Assembly (NCBI GenBank): GCA_964036155.1
Contig: OZ038423.1
Coordinates: 33,309,249-33,373,248 of the forward strand
Origin: Diploscapter coronatus
Lineage: Eukaryota; Nematoda; Chromadorea; Rhabditida; Rhabditidae
Direction of reading: 5' to 3'
DNA: 64,000 nucleotides
This document shows, one piece after another, positions 1 to 13,812 of the stretch (the stretch's first letter is position 1; each line of letters opens with the position of its first letter). A program made the position numbers and the translations under genes. Under the pieces are notes generated by a model. It worked only from the letters and a program-made list of their open reading frames with translations, had not been told where the DNA came from and searched no databases.

Positions 1-86
1 ACGAGTAACTAGACTGCTTGCTAAGTTTCCGATGCGAGTTTTAAGACCAAATCAAACTATTCGTGAAGTGATCATTCGCAATTCAG

Positions 87-3000
87 GTGGCCGACTTCTG
101 GTTCATGTGTCTGCAGGAGTCCGTTGAAGCGATCGTAATGCTCTGCATGTACGTCGAGAATGTAAGGAGATTGACTTTCAAACTTGAATTTGTGCAGAAA
201 GTTTTGTTATTGCAATTTTCTATTCTCCCATCAATCAAAACTCATTATAGCCTGCTCCGAACAATGCATGTCTTGCCGGATTTTTATTAGCGCCATGACA
301 TTTGCATAGGCAAATTTTCAGTTGAATTTGATGGAAAACATTATAAACAATCATGATATTTCCTTGATTTGAGATAGCTTTCTGATCAGCCTATTGTTTA
401 TCCAAATATTTCTACAAGTCAAATTATTCTTATGCTTCCAAAAATCCTAAAGAACCGTCCATATTTGCAGGGTATGACGAAGTGTGCGGACTACATTCCG
501 CCCCCGAAGAAGGCGTACACGTTCTCTTCCGGCGACAAGAAGATCACCGTCAAACTCGAAAAACACCTACTGGTTTGTTTGAGTTTCCAGGATTTTTTTT
601 TTCAGTTTTTAATTGGAAATCTGATCTTAATTGTAATCTAGATTCATCGGAGAGATTACGATTTTTTCCTGAAAATCCGAACATGTTTTTTTACTAACAC
701 TTTCTCTTCAAAATTCGGAATTTTCAAGAAGCTAAGAATTATTGCTACAAAAATGATGCAATTCTTATTTTGATTTCTACTTCAGTATTTTCACGAATCA
801 TTTGAATTTCAGCCACCAGTCGCAAACTCTTCGATCGTCATCCAGAAAAACAAGTACAACGTGAAGCTGGAAGGAACTGACAAATCTATGGTAATTTATT
901 TTCTTTATTCATGTGTAAAGTTTTAATTGATTTTTTCTCCCTTACCAATCTTTTTTTTACAATTTCTAATTATTATTATTATGGAGAGCTTAAGAGTGAA
1001 TATCAGGAAAAACCCAAGTCTTAGCAAAGGGGTGTTTCCAGGGGTCCGTCGATTTGGCTAGTTTTCACATATATTGCTCAGTTTTTCACGCTGATTCTCA
1101 TGGTGCTATCCGTTTTTCATAAAAATTATCGTATGCAAGATTACGGTAGCTTAAAGTTTTGACAGATCCGACCTCGGAAAAAAATTCATAACTTTCTTAT
1201 TTGTGGACTAAATCGAACGAGGTTTTCAGCATTGAATAGCCCATGAAAAACTCTACAAATAATGTAACCACGACCTACTGCTATCATCAATAACTTCCCG
1301 CCAAAAAAACTCATTTCTGAAAATTCGACCCTGGCTGACTGCAGTTTTTCAATTTTTTCCCCAAATTAGAGTTTCGACCCCAAGCTGGAAATTGGTTTAT
1401 TTTGTAGAGAATTCAATTCTACATCTGAATATGTCAAAATTTTCAAAAATGAGGATGGTCGAAACCACGAAAAATGCGTCCGAACACGTAAAACCAGGGT
1501 GATTATTGCATAGTGTCAACTTTGACCCCTCATAACTTCCTTATTTCTGGACCAAATTGAATGATTATTTTTTTATTTTGTAGATCTTGAATAGGAGAAT
1601 ATGACAAAAATAAAAATAAAATTTTTAGAAATTAATTTTGATGGGGATAAATTATCCGAAGTTACTCTATATACCCGTACTGTGTTTACAGATTTTATGT
1701 GAGTTAATTTCGGAATTTCTCATAGAATCTTGTAGAGCTCTTCAAGTTGATCAACTTTTGTTCCAGAACTTATTCTAGGAAGTGCACACACAGGGAGATA
1801 TGAATTTTTGAAAATTTGTATTATAAAGGCAAAATGCTGAATTTGGCCATCATATTTCAAAAAATTCTGGAACTCATACGAATGTGAATCCGACCTCATT
1901 CTTGGGACGAAATTTGTTCACCATGTCAATCTACACAACGTACTGAAAAGACGAATTTTTTTCAACGTCATTTACGCGTAAAGTCAGTATGGGTCGAAAA
2001 GTACGCAATCAAGACGCGAAAAGTGCGCATTTCTGCAGAAACCAATATTCAAAAATTCTTATTTTATTGTCTGATAATCTAGAGACTAAATGCTGTCCAA
2101 TAAAAAAAGAATCATTTGATTTGGTCCAGAAATAAGGAAGTTATGAGGGGTCAAAGTTGACACTATGCAATAATCACCCTGGTTTTACGTGTTCGGACGC
2201 ATTTTTCGTGGTTTCGACCATCCTCATTTTTGAAAATTTTTACATATTCAGATATATAATTGAATTCTCTACAAAATAAGCCAATTTCCAGCTTGGGGTC
2301 GAAACTCTAATTTAGGTAAAAAATCGAAAAACTGCGGCGAAGTCGGGTCACATTTTCGTGTCTTTTTTCTCATTTTTTAATTTTCCCACCAAACTATCGA
2401 TTTTCGAAAATGGTCGAAGTTACATTATTTGTAGAGTTTTTCATGGGCTATCTAATGCTGAAAACCCCGTTCGATTTGGTCCACAAATAAGAAAGTTATG
2501 GGGGGTCAAAGTTTGACATCCTATATATGAATGCACTGGTTTTACGCATTTTTCGTAGTTTCGACCATCCTCATTTTTGAAAATTTTTGCATATTCAGGT
2601 GCAGAATTGAATTCTCTACAAAATAAGCCAATTTCCAGCTTGGGGTCGAAACTCTAATTTGGGTAAAAAATCAAAAAACCGTCACCGGTCAGGGTCACTT
2701 TTTCGGAAATTAATTTTTTGGCGGAAAGTTGTTGATCGTACCAGGTGGTCGTAGTTACATTATTTGTAGAGTCTTTCATGGGCTATCCAATGCTGAAAAC
2801 CCCGTTCGATTCGGCTCAGAAATAAGAAAGTTATGAATTTTTTCCTGAGGTCGAATCTGTCAAAACTTCAAGCTACCGTAACCCTGTATACGATAACTTT
2901 TATCAAAAATAAACCATACTATAATGATTAGCGTGAAAAACTGAACAATATATGTGAAAATCAGCCAAATCGACGGACCCCTGGAAACACCGACTTTGGT

Positions 3001-4603
3001 CCTTACTGACATTCACTCTTAAAATCGGTATAAATTATCGCCCTTAACCGTTTATCAATTTTTTCCTGCCGAATTTTCTTTAAAAAAAAAAAGACGTAAA
3101 AATCGTGAATCGCTCTGTAGCATTGATGTTTCAGTCGCGCTCCATAACTCACTACTACTGGATGCACTGGCCGGGTTAGCGGCGTTCTCTCCCAATAGAA
3201 AATACAAAATACGCGCATCGTCGCGCGTTCCCTCAACTTGGCTTTTGCTTCACAGAGGCTTCAACAAGCTCAAACCAATTTGAAAAGAAAAATTCGTTAC
3301 CGAATATAAGCAGCAGCCATCGAGAGGCCACCCTCCAGCACTAGCTCACAATGGAAAATGACCATCTATATTCGTGCATATTGGAATGCAAAAACTAGCT
3401 TATTATCAATTTTTGGCAAATTTAAGACCAGGTTAAGAACGAATCCCAATAAAATATATGTGTTGCACATCCTCCGGAAATTTCCTATCCAAAGCAATAA
3501 ACCGCGTCCCAAACGGATGATCGTCCTATCCCATTCTATAAGCAATCACACACAGGCAGACACGATCAATTGAAAAATACTAACGAGTTAGATTAGATAG
3601 GTCAAGTGCTTACAAGGGACATTTTGGGAGTCAACTACCCGTTAATGGGAGAGAACGCCACTAACCTCGCTGAGCAGACCGCGGCACGCCCCCAGTCGAC
3701 ATGGCCGTGGTTCGAGCCATCGCGGACATCATGAAGGCGACCCACCCAATCGTGCTGCATTGCTCTGCGGGAGTCGGTTGGTGGTCAATTCAATTTGAAA
3801 ATAATAACGTAAATTTTGGCCTTAACCAAGAAGTTTTCTCACAAACACCGACCCCCTTATATAATTCACCAGTCCACCACGACCACTATTTGTAGAATTC
3901 ACCAGTTCTCTTGCTTTCCTAACCCTAAAGCCTGGTGAATTTACAGGGAGCCCACAAACACTAAATATTCATTTCTTGGAAATACTCAAAATGTTCAGGC
4001 CGAACAGGAGCACTGGCGATGATTGTCGACATGGTCGACACGTTGAACAACGACATCGAAGTGCGTTCCGCAAAGGATGTCCTGCTGCGCGTCCGCGATC
4101 ATCGCTTCAACAGCGTACAGGTTTGTCTGTTGGGTTAGAAATTGCTTGAATACTCTGTGAGTTCTAAGTATTTTCATGTTGAAAATAATCCTTCAGTATT
4201 CTTTCTAGACTTATCATTGGTTTTAGTTTTATTTTTTAAAATGAAATTTCAATGTTAAACTCACTTCCTTCCTTGCAGTAATTGCCGAATTTCAGACCTA
4301 TTCGCAATACCTGTTCGTCCATTCCATCTTCCTTGCCTACCTCAACATGAAGAAGGTAAAAAGAAGGGGTGGGTCGGAATGAAATTTAAGAATTTGCGGA
4401 ATCGGAATGAAAACATCGCTCAAGATCGTCGGAATTCCGGCCTACCACTGATAAAAAGAGATCAAATTTTATTAATTTCCAAAATTGCTTAATTTCAGCT
4501 GCTAACGGAAGAAGAACAGGCCAAAGCTGAGGCGTTTTACGAGAGCTATAGAGCGGCCGAGCCCGCGCCTCGCATGACAAAAACTGGACAGGCACTCTTA
4601 TGA
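87..4603 (+). CDS. Classical protein tyrosine phosphatase, 5' end outside the window
   Basis: Cytosolic-type PTP catalytic domain that removes phosphate from phosphotyrosine. Exons: 87-161, 471-572, 813-890, 3135-3174, 3678-3776, 3999-4120, 4296-4355 and 4499-4603; all phases agree and the last ends in TGA. Motifs in order: ADFWFMCLQE followed by IVMLC (helix after the substrate loop), KCADYIPP, HYYWMHWPDRGTPP (WPD loop with the general-acid Asp, split by an intron inside the Asp codon), HCSAGVGRTG (P-loop with catalytic Cys and Arg, split by an intron in the second Gly codon), and SVQTYSQYLFVH (Q-loop). All catalytic residues are present, so the enzyme looks active. The C-terminal tail is short and basic. 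The N-terminal part of the domain lies upstream of base 87. The 890-3135 intron carries a large foldback element. Worms have many such PTPs and I cannot name the orthologue. Confidence 0.88.
989..3022. repeat. About 2-kb foldback (inverted-repeat) element inside a PTP intron
   Basis: The outer ends are imperfect inverted copies: TTAAGAGTGAATATCAG at 990-1006 mirrors CTGACATTCACTCTTAA at 3006-3022. Further in, GTTTCCAGGGGTCCGTCGAT on the left is mirrored near 2970-2990. An internal block around 1360-1500 is mirrored near 2190-2310 and again as a direct copy near 2545-2660, so the arms contain sub-repeats. No open frame inside looks like a transposase. I read it as a non-autonomous foldback transposon or a stacked set of MITEs; I see no clear target-site duplication. 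Confidence 0.8.
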
Positions 4604-4837
4604 ATTATCTATTTGGTGTTTGATGCTGAATGTAATTTTAAAAATTTTTGATAGTGAAGCAGGTGGCGAATACGAGGAAAAATACATTAAAGGCGTTGAT
4701 ACCAAAATATTTTCCTTCAATGGCGCTAGTTTTTCATTGTGCCGCTCTTGGAGCATTTGTACTCTCATTTATGCATATCTCTTACAGTGCTGCTTTATCA
4801 CCCCGCGTTTTCAATACCACATATTTCTTCGCCAGAC

Positions 4838-4843
4838 AATAAA
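4838..4843 (+). terminator. Poly(A) signal AATAAA of the PTP gene
   Basis: First AATAAA on the plus strand after the PTP stop codon, about 235 bases downstream. A TTTATT (AATAAA on the other strand) lies a few bases further on, near 4855, so a minus-strand transcript could also end here. Confidence 0.5.
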
Positions 4844-5105
4844 CAATTCGTTGTTTTATTGAAGACATAGTTGCAGAAGAAATGAGCTCGCGACGTCACC
4901 TGTGCAACACCAATGATACTAATTGGAATAAAGCAGCAACGTCATTCGGCCTCAGACTTCGACCTGCCCTCACAATCTCACCCCATTCCTCGATTCCTCT
5001 ACGAAACACACCACCATTCAGCTGGAAATAAACCACTGAAAAAGCAAGCATTTATTTATTGAGTTTCAAATAATTTGTTTACTTTTGAAAATATTGTTGT
5101 TTTAG

Positions 5106-5731
5106 TGGATGATCCACTATCCAATTTTCGCAGATATGTAAAATTCTCTATCAATTTCTCAAGGATTCGTTAGTCGAGTTCACAAATTACGACAACTTGG
5201 AAAAAGAGTTACATACGAAATAACATGGAAAAAGTTGATCTTGGATTTGGTCATTTCTTGATGTAGGCTAATTTAGTTAGGTCATAGGTATCGAGGGAGG
5301 ATGTATCCAAGTTTGGCAGTGAGCCAATCGCAGGACCCATATTCTGCACACCACAAATTACAGGTAGTTTTTATCAGTTTTTCATAAATGTTTTTAATTA
5401 CCAATTTACTTGACTATATTCTAAAATAATATAACAAATCATAATCATAACATTTGCAGCAGGGCCGGGCGGAATTTGAAATTTTGCTTTTCGGAATTCG
5501 GAATTCCTCCCGGCCCTGATTTGCAGAAGTCCGACACATCGTAAGACAACCATTCAGTTTATTTGTCGTAGGTATGCTGAAGTTTAGCAATGTTGTTTTA
5601 TTTTTCTAATATGGAAGCTTTTCGTTGTGATTAAGCTCCTAAGTTTCAGAAGGCGAACCAATGAAATAGCAGGAACACCAAAATCCTCTAATCTCCCATC
5701 ATCACGATCCTACTCAGGCAATTTAAATTGA
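5106..5731 (+). CDS. Chain of small exons, unknown product, 5' part not found
   Basis: Four open blocks join with consistent phase and good nematode splice sites: 5106-5137 (DDPLSNFRRY), 5277-5363 (a 29-codon block containing RGRMYPSLAVSQSQDP), 5527-5540 (KSDT) and 5650-5731 (a block with NEIAGTPKSSNLPSS, ending in TGA). The product would be a Ser/Arg-rich tail with no domain I recognise. No upstream exon with the required phase or a start codon was found. The minus strand over 4882-5022 also reads openly (LNGGVFRRGIEEWGEIVRAG, then a stop and an AATAAA), so the strand is uncertain. It could be the 3' end of a small gene, a decayed gene, or chance. Confidence 0.28.
5462..5517. repeat. Short hairpin repeat (GC-rich palindrome)
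   Basis: AGGGCCGGGCGGAATT at the left end is mirrored by AATTCCTCCCGGCCCT at the right, with one mismatch. It falls in the intron between the second and third blocks of the preceding small-exon chain. It looks like a miniature inverted-repeat element or a solo hairpin. Confidence 0.7.
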
Positions 5732-8700
5732 AGTTGAATTCAAGTAAAAAGGTTTATGATTTTCAAAATCAAGTGGCATGAGATTCTTGATGAAATCGTT
5801 CCCCCGATGAAAATTTCACAAATCAATTTGAAGTGTGCTTGACTTCTAACCCTCGGTGTTCACATAATCTTAAATGTTTTCCACTTTCTTGAAGAAATTT
5901 ATGATCCACCCTCGTGATTTTATCGTCAGCCGCATTCCGAATTTAATTTACTTGAAATTTGACTGAAATACGAAAATCAGTCCGTTTATTGGCCATCTAA
6001 TTTAATGTTTGTTCACACAAAGTTCAACTTCACATGGAAAAAATGACAACATTTTCTAATGTTTAATAAAAATTACGTTAATTTTGATTATCTTTTGCAG
6101 AATTTAATAAACGCACCAAGTATTAATACAAATATTTTTCTCATAATAAAAAGCACGTATTGATGTTCAAATGACCATTTATAATTGCAGAGACGGGTGC
6201 ATTTTTTCCTGATCTGGCTGGTTCTCGATCATTTTTCCGTCGTCATTTTCGCGATCATCGTCGCGTCTTTCGCGTGTCGATCGCATCTGCGCGCGTGCAT
6301 TTGTGACGTCTGCCGTTTTTCCTCAAGTCAGTCAGAAATTTCTCTCACCCTCTCCAATTCCATGATCTCTAGTCCGCGTCTGACCACTCGGATCGAGGAT
6401 TTGCCCTGCCCTTAAGCAAAAGGGAAGCTGGTTTTTGTAGTCTCTCGCATTTTACGCTCTACAGAATTGCCGTATATTTCTTCTTTGCTAAATTTTTCAG
6501 TATATTTTCCTTCATTTTTGTGTTGCTTTTCATGCAATACATAAATAGTGCGTTTATTCCAGATGTTTTGCTGAAAAAATCTTAACTTTTCCTATCAAAA
6601 AACCCAGTATTTTTTCTCGATTTACTCATCTTTATTAATCTAAAATCCGCATTATTTCCTTTTAATCAGCTTCTTTTCCAATAATTTTCCTAGGCAAACT
6701 ATTCCCAGTTTTATGCAATAACTTCTTCTAACTCCCTAACTTTCTAGTTGTTCCCTTACAGGTTCCCCTTCCCTGTCGTTGTTTTGTTAGACAACTGGCA
6801 ACTGTAGTGTTGTTGATTCTTCTCTTTCCATCCCCTTTCAGTTCGCAAATGTTATCGTCAAGCACCTCTTTATCACATACCTTTCACATGTAACATTGAA
6901 TATTCATGTATAGATTGATTTATTTATTATTGAATCTGAATTTGAGTTTAGAAGAAGCCATCTTTAGCAAATACTGAAATCTTTACTTTAATAACTTGTT
7001 GCTGAGCGAATAATTGCATAGATTTGTTAAAATTTAAATATTTTTTTATCTTGAAATTGAATGTTTACAAAAAAATATTCACTATTTGCTGTGGTACAAT
7101 TCCATATGTTTGACTACATTTTGTTCAATTTCAATACCTTGCATTTTCAATTATTCTTTAGAGTCGTATGTTTGGCTAATTTTCGGTAAAATATATATAT
7201 ATTTAAAAAATTGATATTTATTAGAAAAAATACAAAGAATTCATTATATCATTATAGTTGATTGGATTAGAATAAATGTTATCTCTTCGCTACGCCGGTC
7301 TTTGATTGTAGAAATCTTGATGGCTTAAGTGACCGTAAAATCGTGTCTCAATTATTTACGTCAAAAGTCATTGTCTGGTCCTATCACTTGCCTTCTATGT
7401 TACGACAACTTCCGATTTTTCATAAATCTGTAAAATCGATTGCGCGCAAAAATCGTCTGTTGTGGCGTTAAATTCGCTATCGGATCAAGTCAAATTTATC
7501 CTAGCATACAGCTATTCTGGCTATTCCTAAACCTACAAATCTAATTGATCGTAAAGCCATGTTGTGACGTCAAAATATCGTCGTCTTCACATCTGCGCAT
7601 CTGACTCATTACCCAGTGAATCTCCAATAATTCGCGCACTTGATGTCTCATTTTATTGGCATTTTCTCATTTCGTCTTTATCTTCCTTCTTGCATTCATT
7701 TCTCCTCATTCCTCAGGAATATCGTCAATCTCCGATCCCTTTTCCTTTCTGCATGAATTCGTCCCGTTCATGTCAATAAAGCATTGGAATGCAATGCAAA
7801 AGCCGCCCCTTGCACTTTCAGATCTTCGCCCACGCATTAGCAATGCAGGAATTCAAGACAGGCCAATTACTTACTGCGTTCTTTTCTTAAAAGTTAAGGA
7901 CGATGTCTCGATTATTGGTTTTATATGTGACATCTGTATTTTATGAAGATCTGATTTATCCATCGATGCCCCCTAAGTTTCTATATGAGGTTCATCATCT
8001 TGAATCACTTCTCGCATACCTTAGCTGTTTCCTAAAAATTTGAAGTTTTCCCCATTTTTTCCTGCAAAAACCCACAACAAAAATCGTTTTTCTTTAAAAT
8101 TATGGATTCAAATATCCTGCTGACATTTGCTTTTTCGCTTAATGATAGAGACGGATGCCAAATGACTGAATGACTAGAGCGCGTTTCCAGGGGAGACAGA
8201 CAAATTGGAAGGAGTTGGAGAACAAAGGAGAGGAGGGATAAATAAAGAAAAACAGGGAACAGGGATCGCGTCAGATGAAAATTAGAGGATCGAGAGATAT
8301 TCAGGGTTCTTTTTCTAGTCTCTTTACTCAGGTTCAGACATGAATTATCAACTTGATTCGAATTTTTATTACTAGATACTTTTTATTGTTTTCGATATTC
8401 AAAATGGCCACTTACCTTATGACATTTTTCCGAAAAATATCCTAACAATTAGGAATTTAAAATATCTTTTTATTGTTGATTATATTCTTCGTTTAATGAA
8501 TATGTTTCTATATAATCTCCAAAAATAAAGCGCATGAAACTGTTGTGGATATATTCGTAGATAAAGGATTTCCTCCTCTCGCCATTTTCATGCCCTAAAT
8601 GTTTTCATCCTTGTCTAATCTCGTCTGATCATCAAGAAATCCCCTCGAACATTCTCACATGACAAAAATAAGGAAAATATCCATTTCCAAATCGTTTCCC

Positions 8701-9413
8701 TCGTTCACTTATTTTCCTCCTGTGAATTTTTCAATTTTATTTATTATCAAAAAACTGATCTTCATTACCATGCTTAACATTTGTCTGTATTTTGACGAAT
8801 TAGAAAATTTAATCTTTAATCGTTTATGATATCTTAAAGTTCTCCAAACTCAAAATATGTTTGATTTTCCTCCAGATAAAATAGTGAATCTGATTTCATT
8901 TTCTCTGAATCATGATGCAATTTGCGTCGAGAATCGTCGCTTCCCTGCCACGAGAAATGCATCTCTTCAAATTGTTGACTTTTCCAGGCAGTTCTGCTGC
9001 ATTTTTCAACTTTCTTCGCATCGAGATGGTTTTACTTTTTCTTTACTATTTCTCCTGCATTCTCTGCTCAGCGAGAATTTTCCATTCCTCTGGTTTACCT
9101 TTCACTGTTCTGTCTCTCGATGTCAGGAATATCTTATCCCTCCCTATTATTGCATACTATTTCTCCCTCTCTGCCAAAAATAGTGTGGAGAAAATGGAGA
9201 CGAAAAGGTTTACTTGCCATTTCAGACAAACAACGTGCCTTTGTCATCCAATTCCATAACTCTACATGCCGAGAATGTGCACGCGACATTTTTCGGAGAA
9301 GTTCATTTTCCCCGTAGTTTGTGACCATCTTCCCGAATTTCTTCTTTCTGTCAACATCCGAAAATCTTTTTCTTTGTATTTTTTTAATCTTTGTTTCGAC
9401 TTGTAGCCCAGAG

Positions 9414-9589
9414 TTTTTGTGATTTGTGTGATTCTAGGACAAATCTTGGTAATATTCTAGATTAGAAATCGAAGTTTAGAATTTAGAACTTTTCGACTTA
9501 TTTATGAAAGTGGTATTTTTAAAGTTTTTCTATATTCTGATCCAAACTTGAACCTAAAATTTTGTGATTTGTGTGGTTCTAGGACACAT
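9414..9589. repeat. Pair of direct repeats about 145 bp apart
   Basis: A 31-base unit at 9414-9444 (TTTGTGATTTGTGTGATTCT plus flanks) recurs at 9559-9589 with a few differences. It probably reflects a small local duplication; no gene is attached. Confidence 0.65.
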
Positions 9590-12500
9590 TTTATAAAGTT
9601 TACACTTTCTTCCTGAACACTTTCAAGGACAACAGCAATTTGGAAGCAGCAAAGCGAAAATATCGCGAGAGCCAAAAACGCAAAAATAGAAGGATTTTTG
9701 AAACCAAAGCATATCTAAAAGTGGAAATTTTCCATTTCCTTTTCATTGCTGTATTTTTATTTGAATGCTGTAAGCGTTTATTTCGAATTTTATTACTTTT
9801 CCTCCTAGTTTTATATTCTGCTGCTTTATCGTGAATTTCATCAATTTATTTACTTCAACTTATTACTTCACATAGGAATTTCACTATTTTTTACTTTTAT
9901 GTTGTACGAATCTAATGGACTCATGGAAACTATTCAATATACTCTACCCCATTAACGCCATCTAAAGATAAATACGGCGAAACCGTTTTGTTTCGGTAAA
10001 ACAAATATGCGGAAAAGCAAACTTCAACGATGTTTTACAATCGGTTTTGTGTCTCGAAAATTCTATCCATGAAAAACAAGCATTAGGATTATTTAGCCTA
10101 AAAATATTAGAAGAGAAATAAGGTGTTATTGAGGATAGCCCAGCTTCAATTTTATTTATTCCATTTTGAAGATATCTCGGACATTTTTGAAGTAAATTAA
10201 AACTAAAGAGTCTATCTTTAGATTATGCAGATTCTTAGCTTCGTCTAACGAATTTCTGCATATTGCTATTTGATCATTTTAGCAGGCTCTTAGAAATCAA
10301 CACCTCAATATACCCCAAGATATTTACGTCCAAACGCAAAGAGTCGGTAGTAGTTGTTGTAAGAGATAAGCAAACACAAAAATAGAAGGGAAAGGAAGCA
10401 GAACAACAAAGAATAGGCAAGGAAGACGAAGACGGTGCTGTATTTGATTCCTTTGATCCTTATTCTTGTATTCTTGCATTGTTGGAAGATGCTAGGTACT
10501 TCTTTCATCTATCGCATTGCAGCGCAACATTTCTTTGACTTTAACTTTCATGCATATATGCTGAAAACATACTATTTTCCAGGCTATCAAAGCTTATGTG
10601 TAACAACTTGAGGTAACGTATAGGTATTTCAGTTTGAAACTCAGTTCGAGCATGAACATTGCTCAATATTAAATTCTGAACAGTTCATATGTTGGTGCCT
10701 TCACCAATTTACAAGCTATTTTTATCACGAAGATCAGCCTTGTTTGAATCAAAAATAGATCTGATTTTTGCAAAACTTTATGATTCTGAAGCAATTTTTA
10801 CATTTCTTCATTTTAATCGCACATAGTCTTGAAGGTTTTGCCAAAACCATATGGATTTTTGGCTCTTGGTTGACACAAACCAACAAACCTCCCGGGTTTC
10901 GCGCCCAGTCGAGTGGATTGATAAACTTGAACTAGCGAAAGTTAGAGAGTCACAATCTAACAGAGAAAGGCTGAAAGCGACTTCTTGTGTCTACTCGCAT
11001 TGTGTGACTATCTTTCTGACTTCCTGACTTTCAGAGAGAAATGGTAAAACGAGTCTGCGGTTGGGCTAAAGGCGAAAGGAACGAGCAACTCAACGCCGAG
11101 GCGCAGAAAGAGGTATTTGCGCACAAACTCCTTTATTCCTTTGTTCTTCATTCCTTGGATACCACATATCGAATACCTCTTTTTGGCCATCAACGCATGC
11201 TTAGAATTGAAAATTAGCACTTTCTAACAACAACGCCATTTTCATTTTCTATGCTCAGAAATAGCACGAGAAAACACCTGTGCTTATTTTTAATGTCGAG
11301 AACTTATCGAATGATCCAGTATTTCACATTTCACCTATTCTATTCAAAAAATTTGGTTCAATATTATACTGATTGCTTTACATGAAAAATATGTGATTTA
11401 AAATAATATTGATTTTTATTATGAAAAACATTCATCACTTCAAATCACACTAAATTTCACAAAACCAAAATAGGGTTTACGAAGTTTTTGCCTTCCTTCA
11501 CCTGGCTTATATCATTTTCCCCTCAATTTTATAACTTCTTTCTTCAAAATTTCGCTCTCACCTCACCTTAATTCTATATTTATGAAAGCGAAACTCTAAT
11601 CAGACCTGTTCCTACTTTTCGCTTATTCGAAATTGCAAATTGAGTTCTTTCTCTCTCATTTTCTCAAATTTTGCATGGCAATTATTTCACGTCGTCGATT
11701 TTCTTATCAACTTCCTACCCTGTCTTCAATTGCTTGAGGTTTGAGACTTTTACGATGATTTTATGGCATTTTCTTCGAATTTAGCTGAAATTTGAAGAAA
11801 TCTGCCAATAATTTAGCAGGGTTGATCTAGAACTTGCCTGAATTAGCCGTTTTATTGAAATCTGAAAATGTGTCGAAAGTCGCATGTTTGAAATATAGAT
11901 ATTTCAGATAAGCCTGGAAAAGCAGGGATTTTTGAGATGTGAATTCGCGAATTTACGAAGATTTTATGGGGGTTAGCGGCGCGTTATAAGCGGAACGTTT
12001 TGAAGTCGGATAGGCAGAAAGAAACAATAAAGAAAGAAAGAAAAAGATAGAGACGGTTGAGAATCCAGTTTTCATTCTTCTTTCCCCGAGGCATTATTTT
12101 CTTTTCTCTCTTCATTTCCTATACTATTTTTCTCATCTTCTAACTTCTTTTTCCATATTCTCTCATCTTTCTTGCTTCTTTTCCCTCCCAACTTCGTTCG
12201 CTATTTCTCGATTTTCTGAATCTATCTGACGAAGAATGACAGTGCGGTAGTTATCGATTTTTGATTCGATTCTAGAGAAAGAAAAGAGGGACACTGTTTG
12301 CGGGAGTAGAGGAGAGAGTATACTGAAGTTAGAGATGGAAAAATGGTAGAGAGTAATGTATTTTGAGAGGGCAGAGATAGAAACTATGCCCAAGGCTAGG
12401 CTAGCGCTACTTCGCTCAACTGTTAACGTTAGTGTATCTAGTAGACTAATCAGTCACACGTATTCGGCGATATTTATCGATGAATAATGATGCGATGTTA

Positions 12501-13795
12501 TGTTATTCTTATTGCCTCAACGTATCAATCAATGCAATAGGAAACTTTAGCATTTTAGTATATTTTCGTATAATTTTTAGGATGCTTTATCTTTTGTTAT
12601 TTCATTGGCCTGTACATTTCTGTCTTTGGAAAATATCAATTGATCGAATATATCATGCCCATATTTTGGTATAAGTACTTCATTTTCCGTGTCGATATTT
12701 ATCGTAAAATTCCAAAATATGTTAATTTTAGTTAGTTTTTTCTTCATGTTTCTAATGTGGTTATTGATATTTTCGAAAATCATGCCTCTCGAGACGGTTT
12801 CTACCGCTCTTCAGCTAACTTTCACTAACATCGCGAATCAATAACGCAGCAACGCGGTCGAGAGGGTAGGGTATAGGAGCGATGTCAAACTCGATGACTA
12901 ACCCAATTTTTTACACTCCCCATTCAGGAAGCAAACCGAGAGAGCGTCTTCGTAGACTTTTCGAAGAGTGTCGAGTTCGCGCTTTTAGGTTATTAGTAAT
13001 ACGGTTCGGAAGTGACATGATTTTACGATAATCATTCAGAGAAAAAGTGGATGTAATAGGTTATGATTTGATATGGGGTATAATGTTTTTCTAAATATCT
13101 TCTTCTGCTTTGACCTAGAAACCTTGTGACGGTGAGATATGAAGGAAAATTGTGATTTTTCGAGTTTTTCATCAATTTATATGCACACCTTGATCCTGAT
13201 GACACTTTTCAGATTGCCATACTTTTCACGTCGCAAAAACTCGTGTATTTCTCGAGATGAAACAGTAACAATTAGCCGCAATTCGTTCATTAGCTTCCAT
13301 AAAAAGTACTCATCACTAATTTTACAGCCACTCATTTCTTATCAACTCCTCGTGCTTTACGCGATTAGTTAACCCTCGCAGAAAATTCATTACTTCCAAG
13401 ATTCCCGAAATAATCTTTACTTCCTCTTATCGGTTATCAAATCAGCGATTGTTTATGCCCCTCCTAAGCGCTTGTCGAAGGTGCATTCAATATTTATGTT
13501 CACATATTTCACATTCAATCATATTTTATCGTTCCAAAATGGTTCAATAAAATATTGTGCAAATCTACGCCAATTTTTCCTATTTGAATCGATTTTATCG
13601 GACATTTATACTTTCGAAATCATGTCTTCTTTCAACGAAACCTAAAATTTTATCTACCAATATCATTTTTACCGTAACTTTAATATTCGTATTCTGATAA
13701 CTCTTTCTTATTTGAAATCTTCAATTTCAGTCTGTTCGACTCAAATATCGGAGGAATCTTCCCTAGACTTTAATTTCTTCCAAACTCGTCATCGC

Positions 13796-13812
13796 TTGTT
13801 GTTGTTGTTGTC
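13796..13812. repeat. Short TTG microsatellite
   Basis: Five or so tandem TTG units in a T/C-rich stretch upstream of the flippase. Confidence 0.6.

Noticed and set aside
10880..10930. Possible tRNA-like motif (GGGTTTCGCGCCC)
   Set aside because: No matching A-box or cloverleaf pairing at the right distance.
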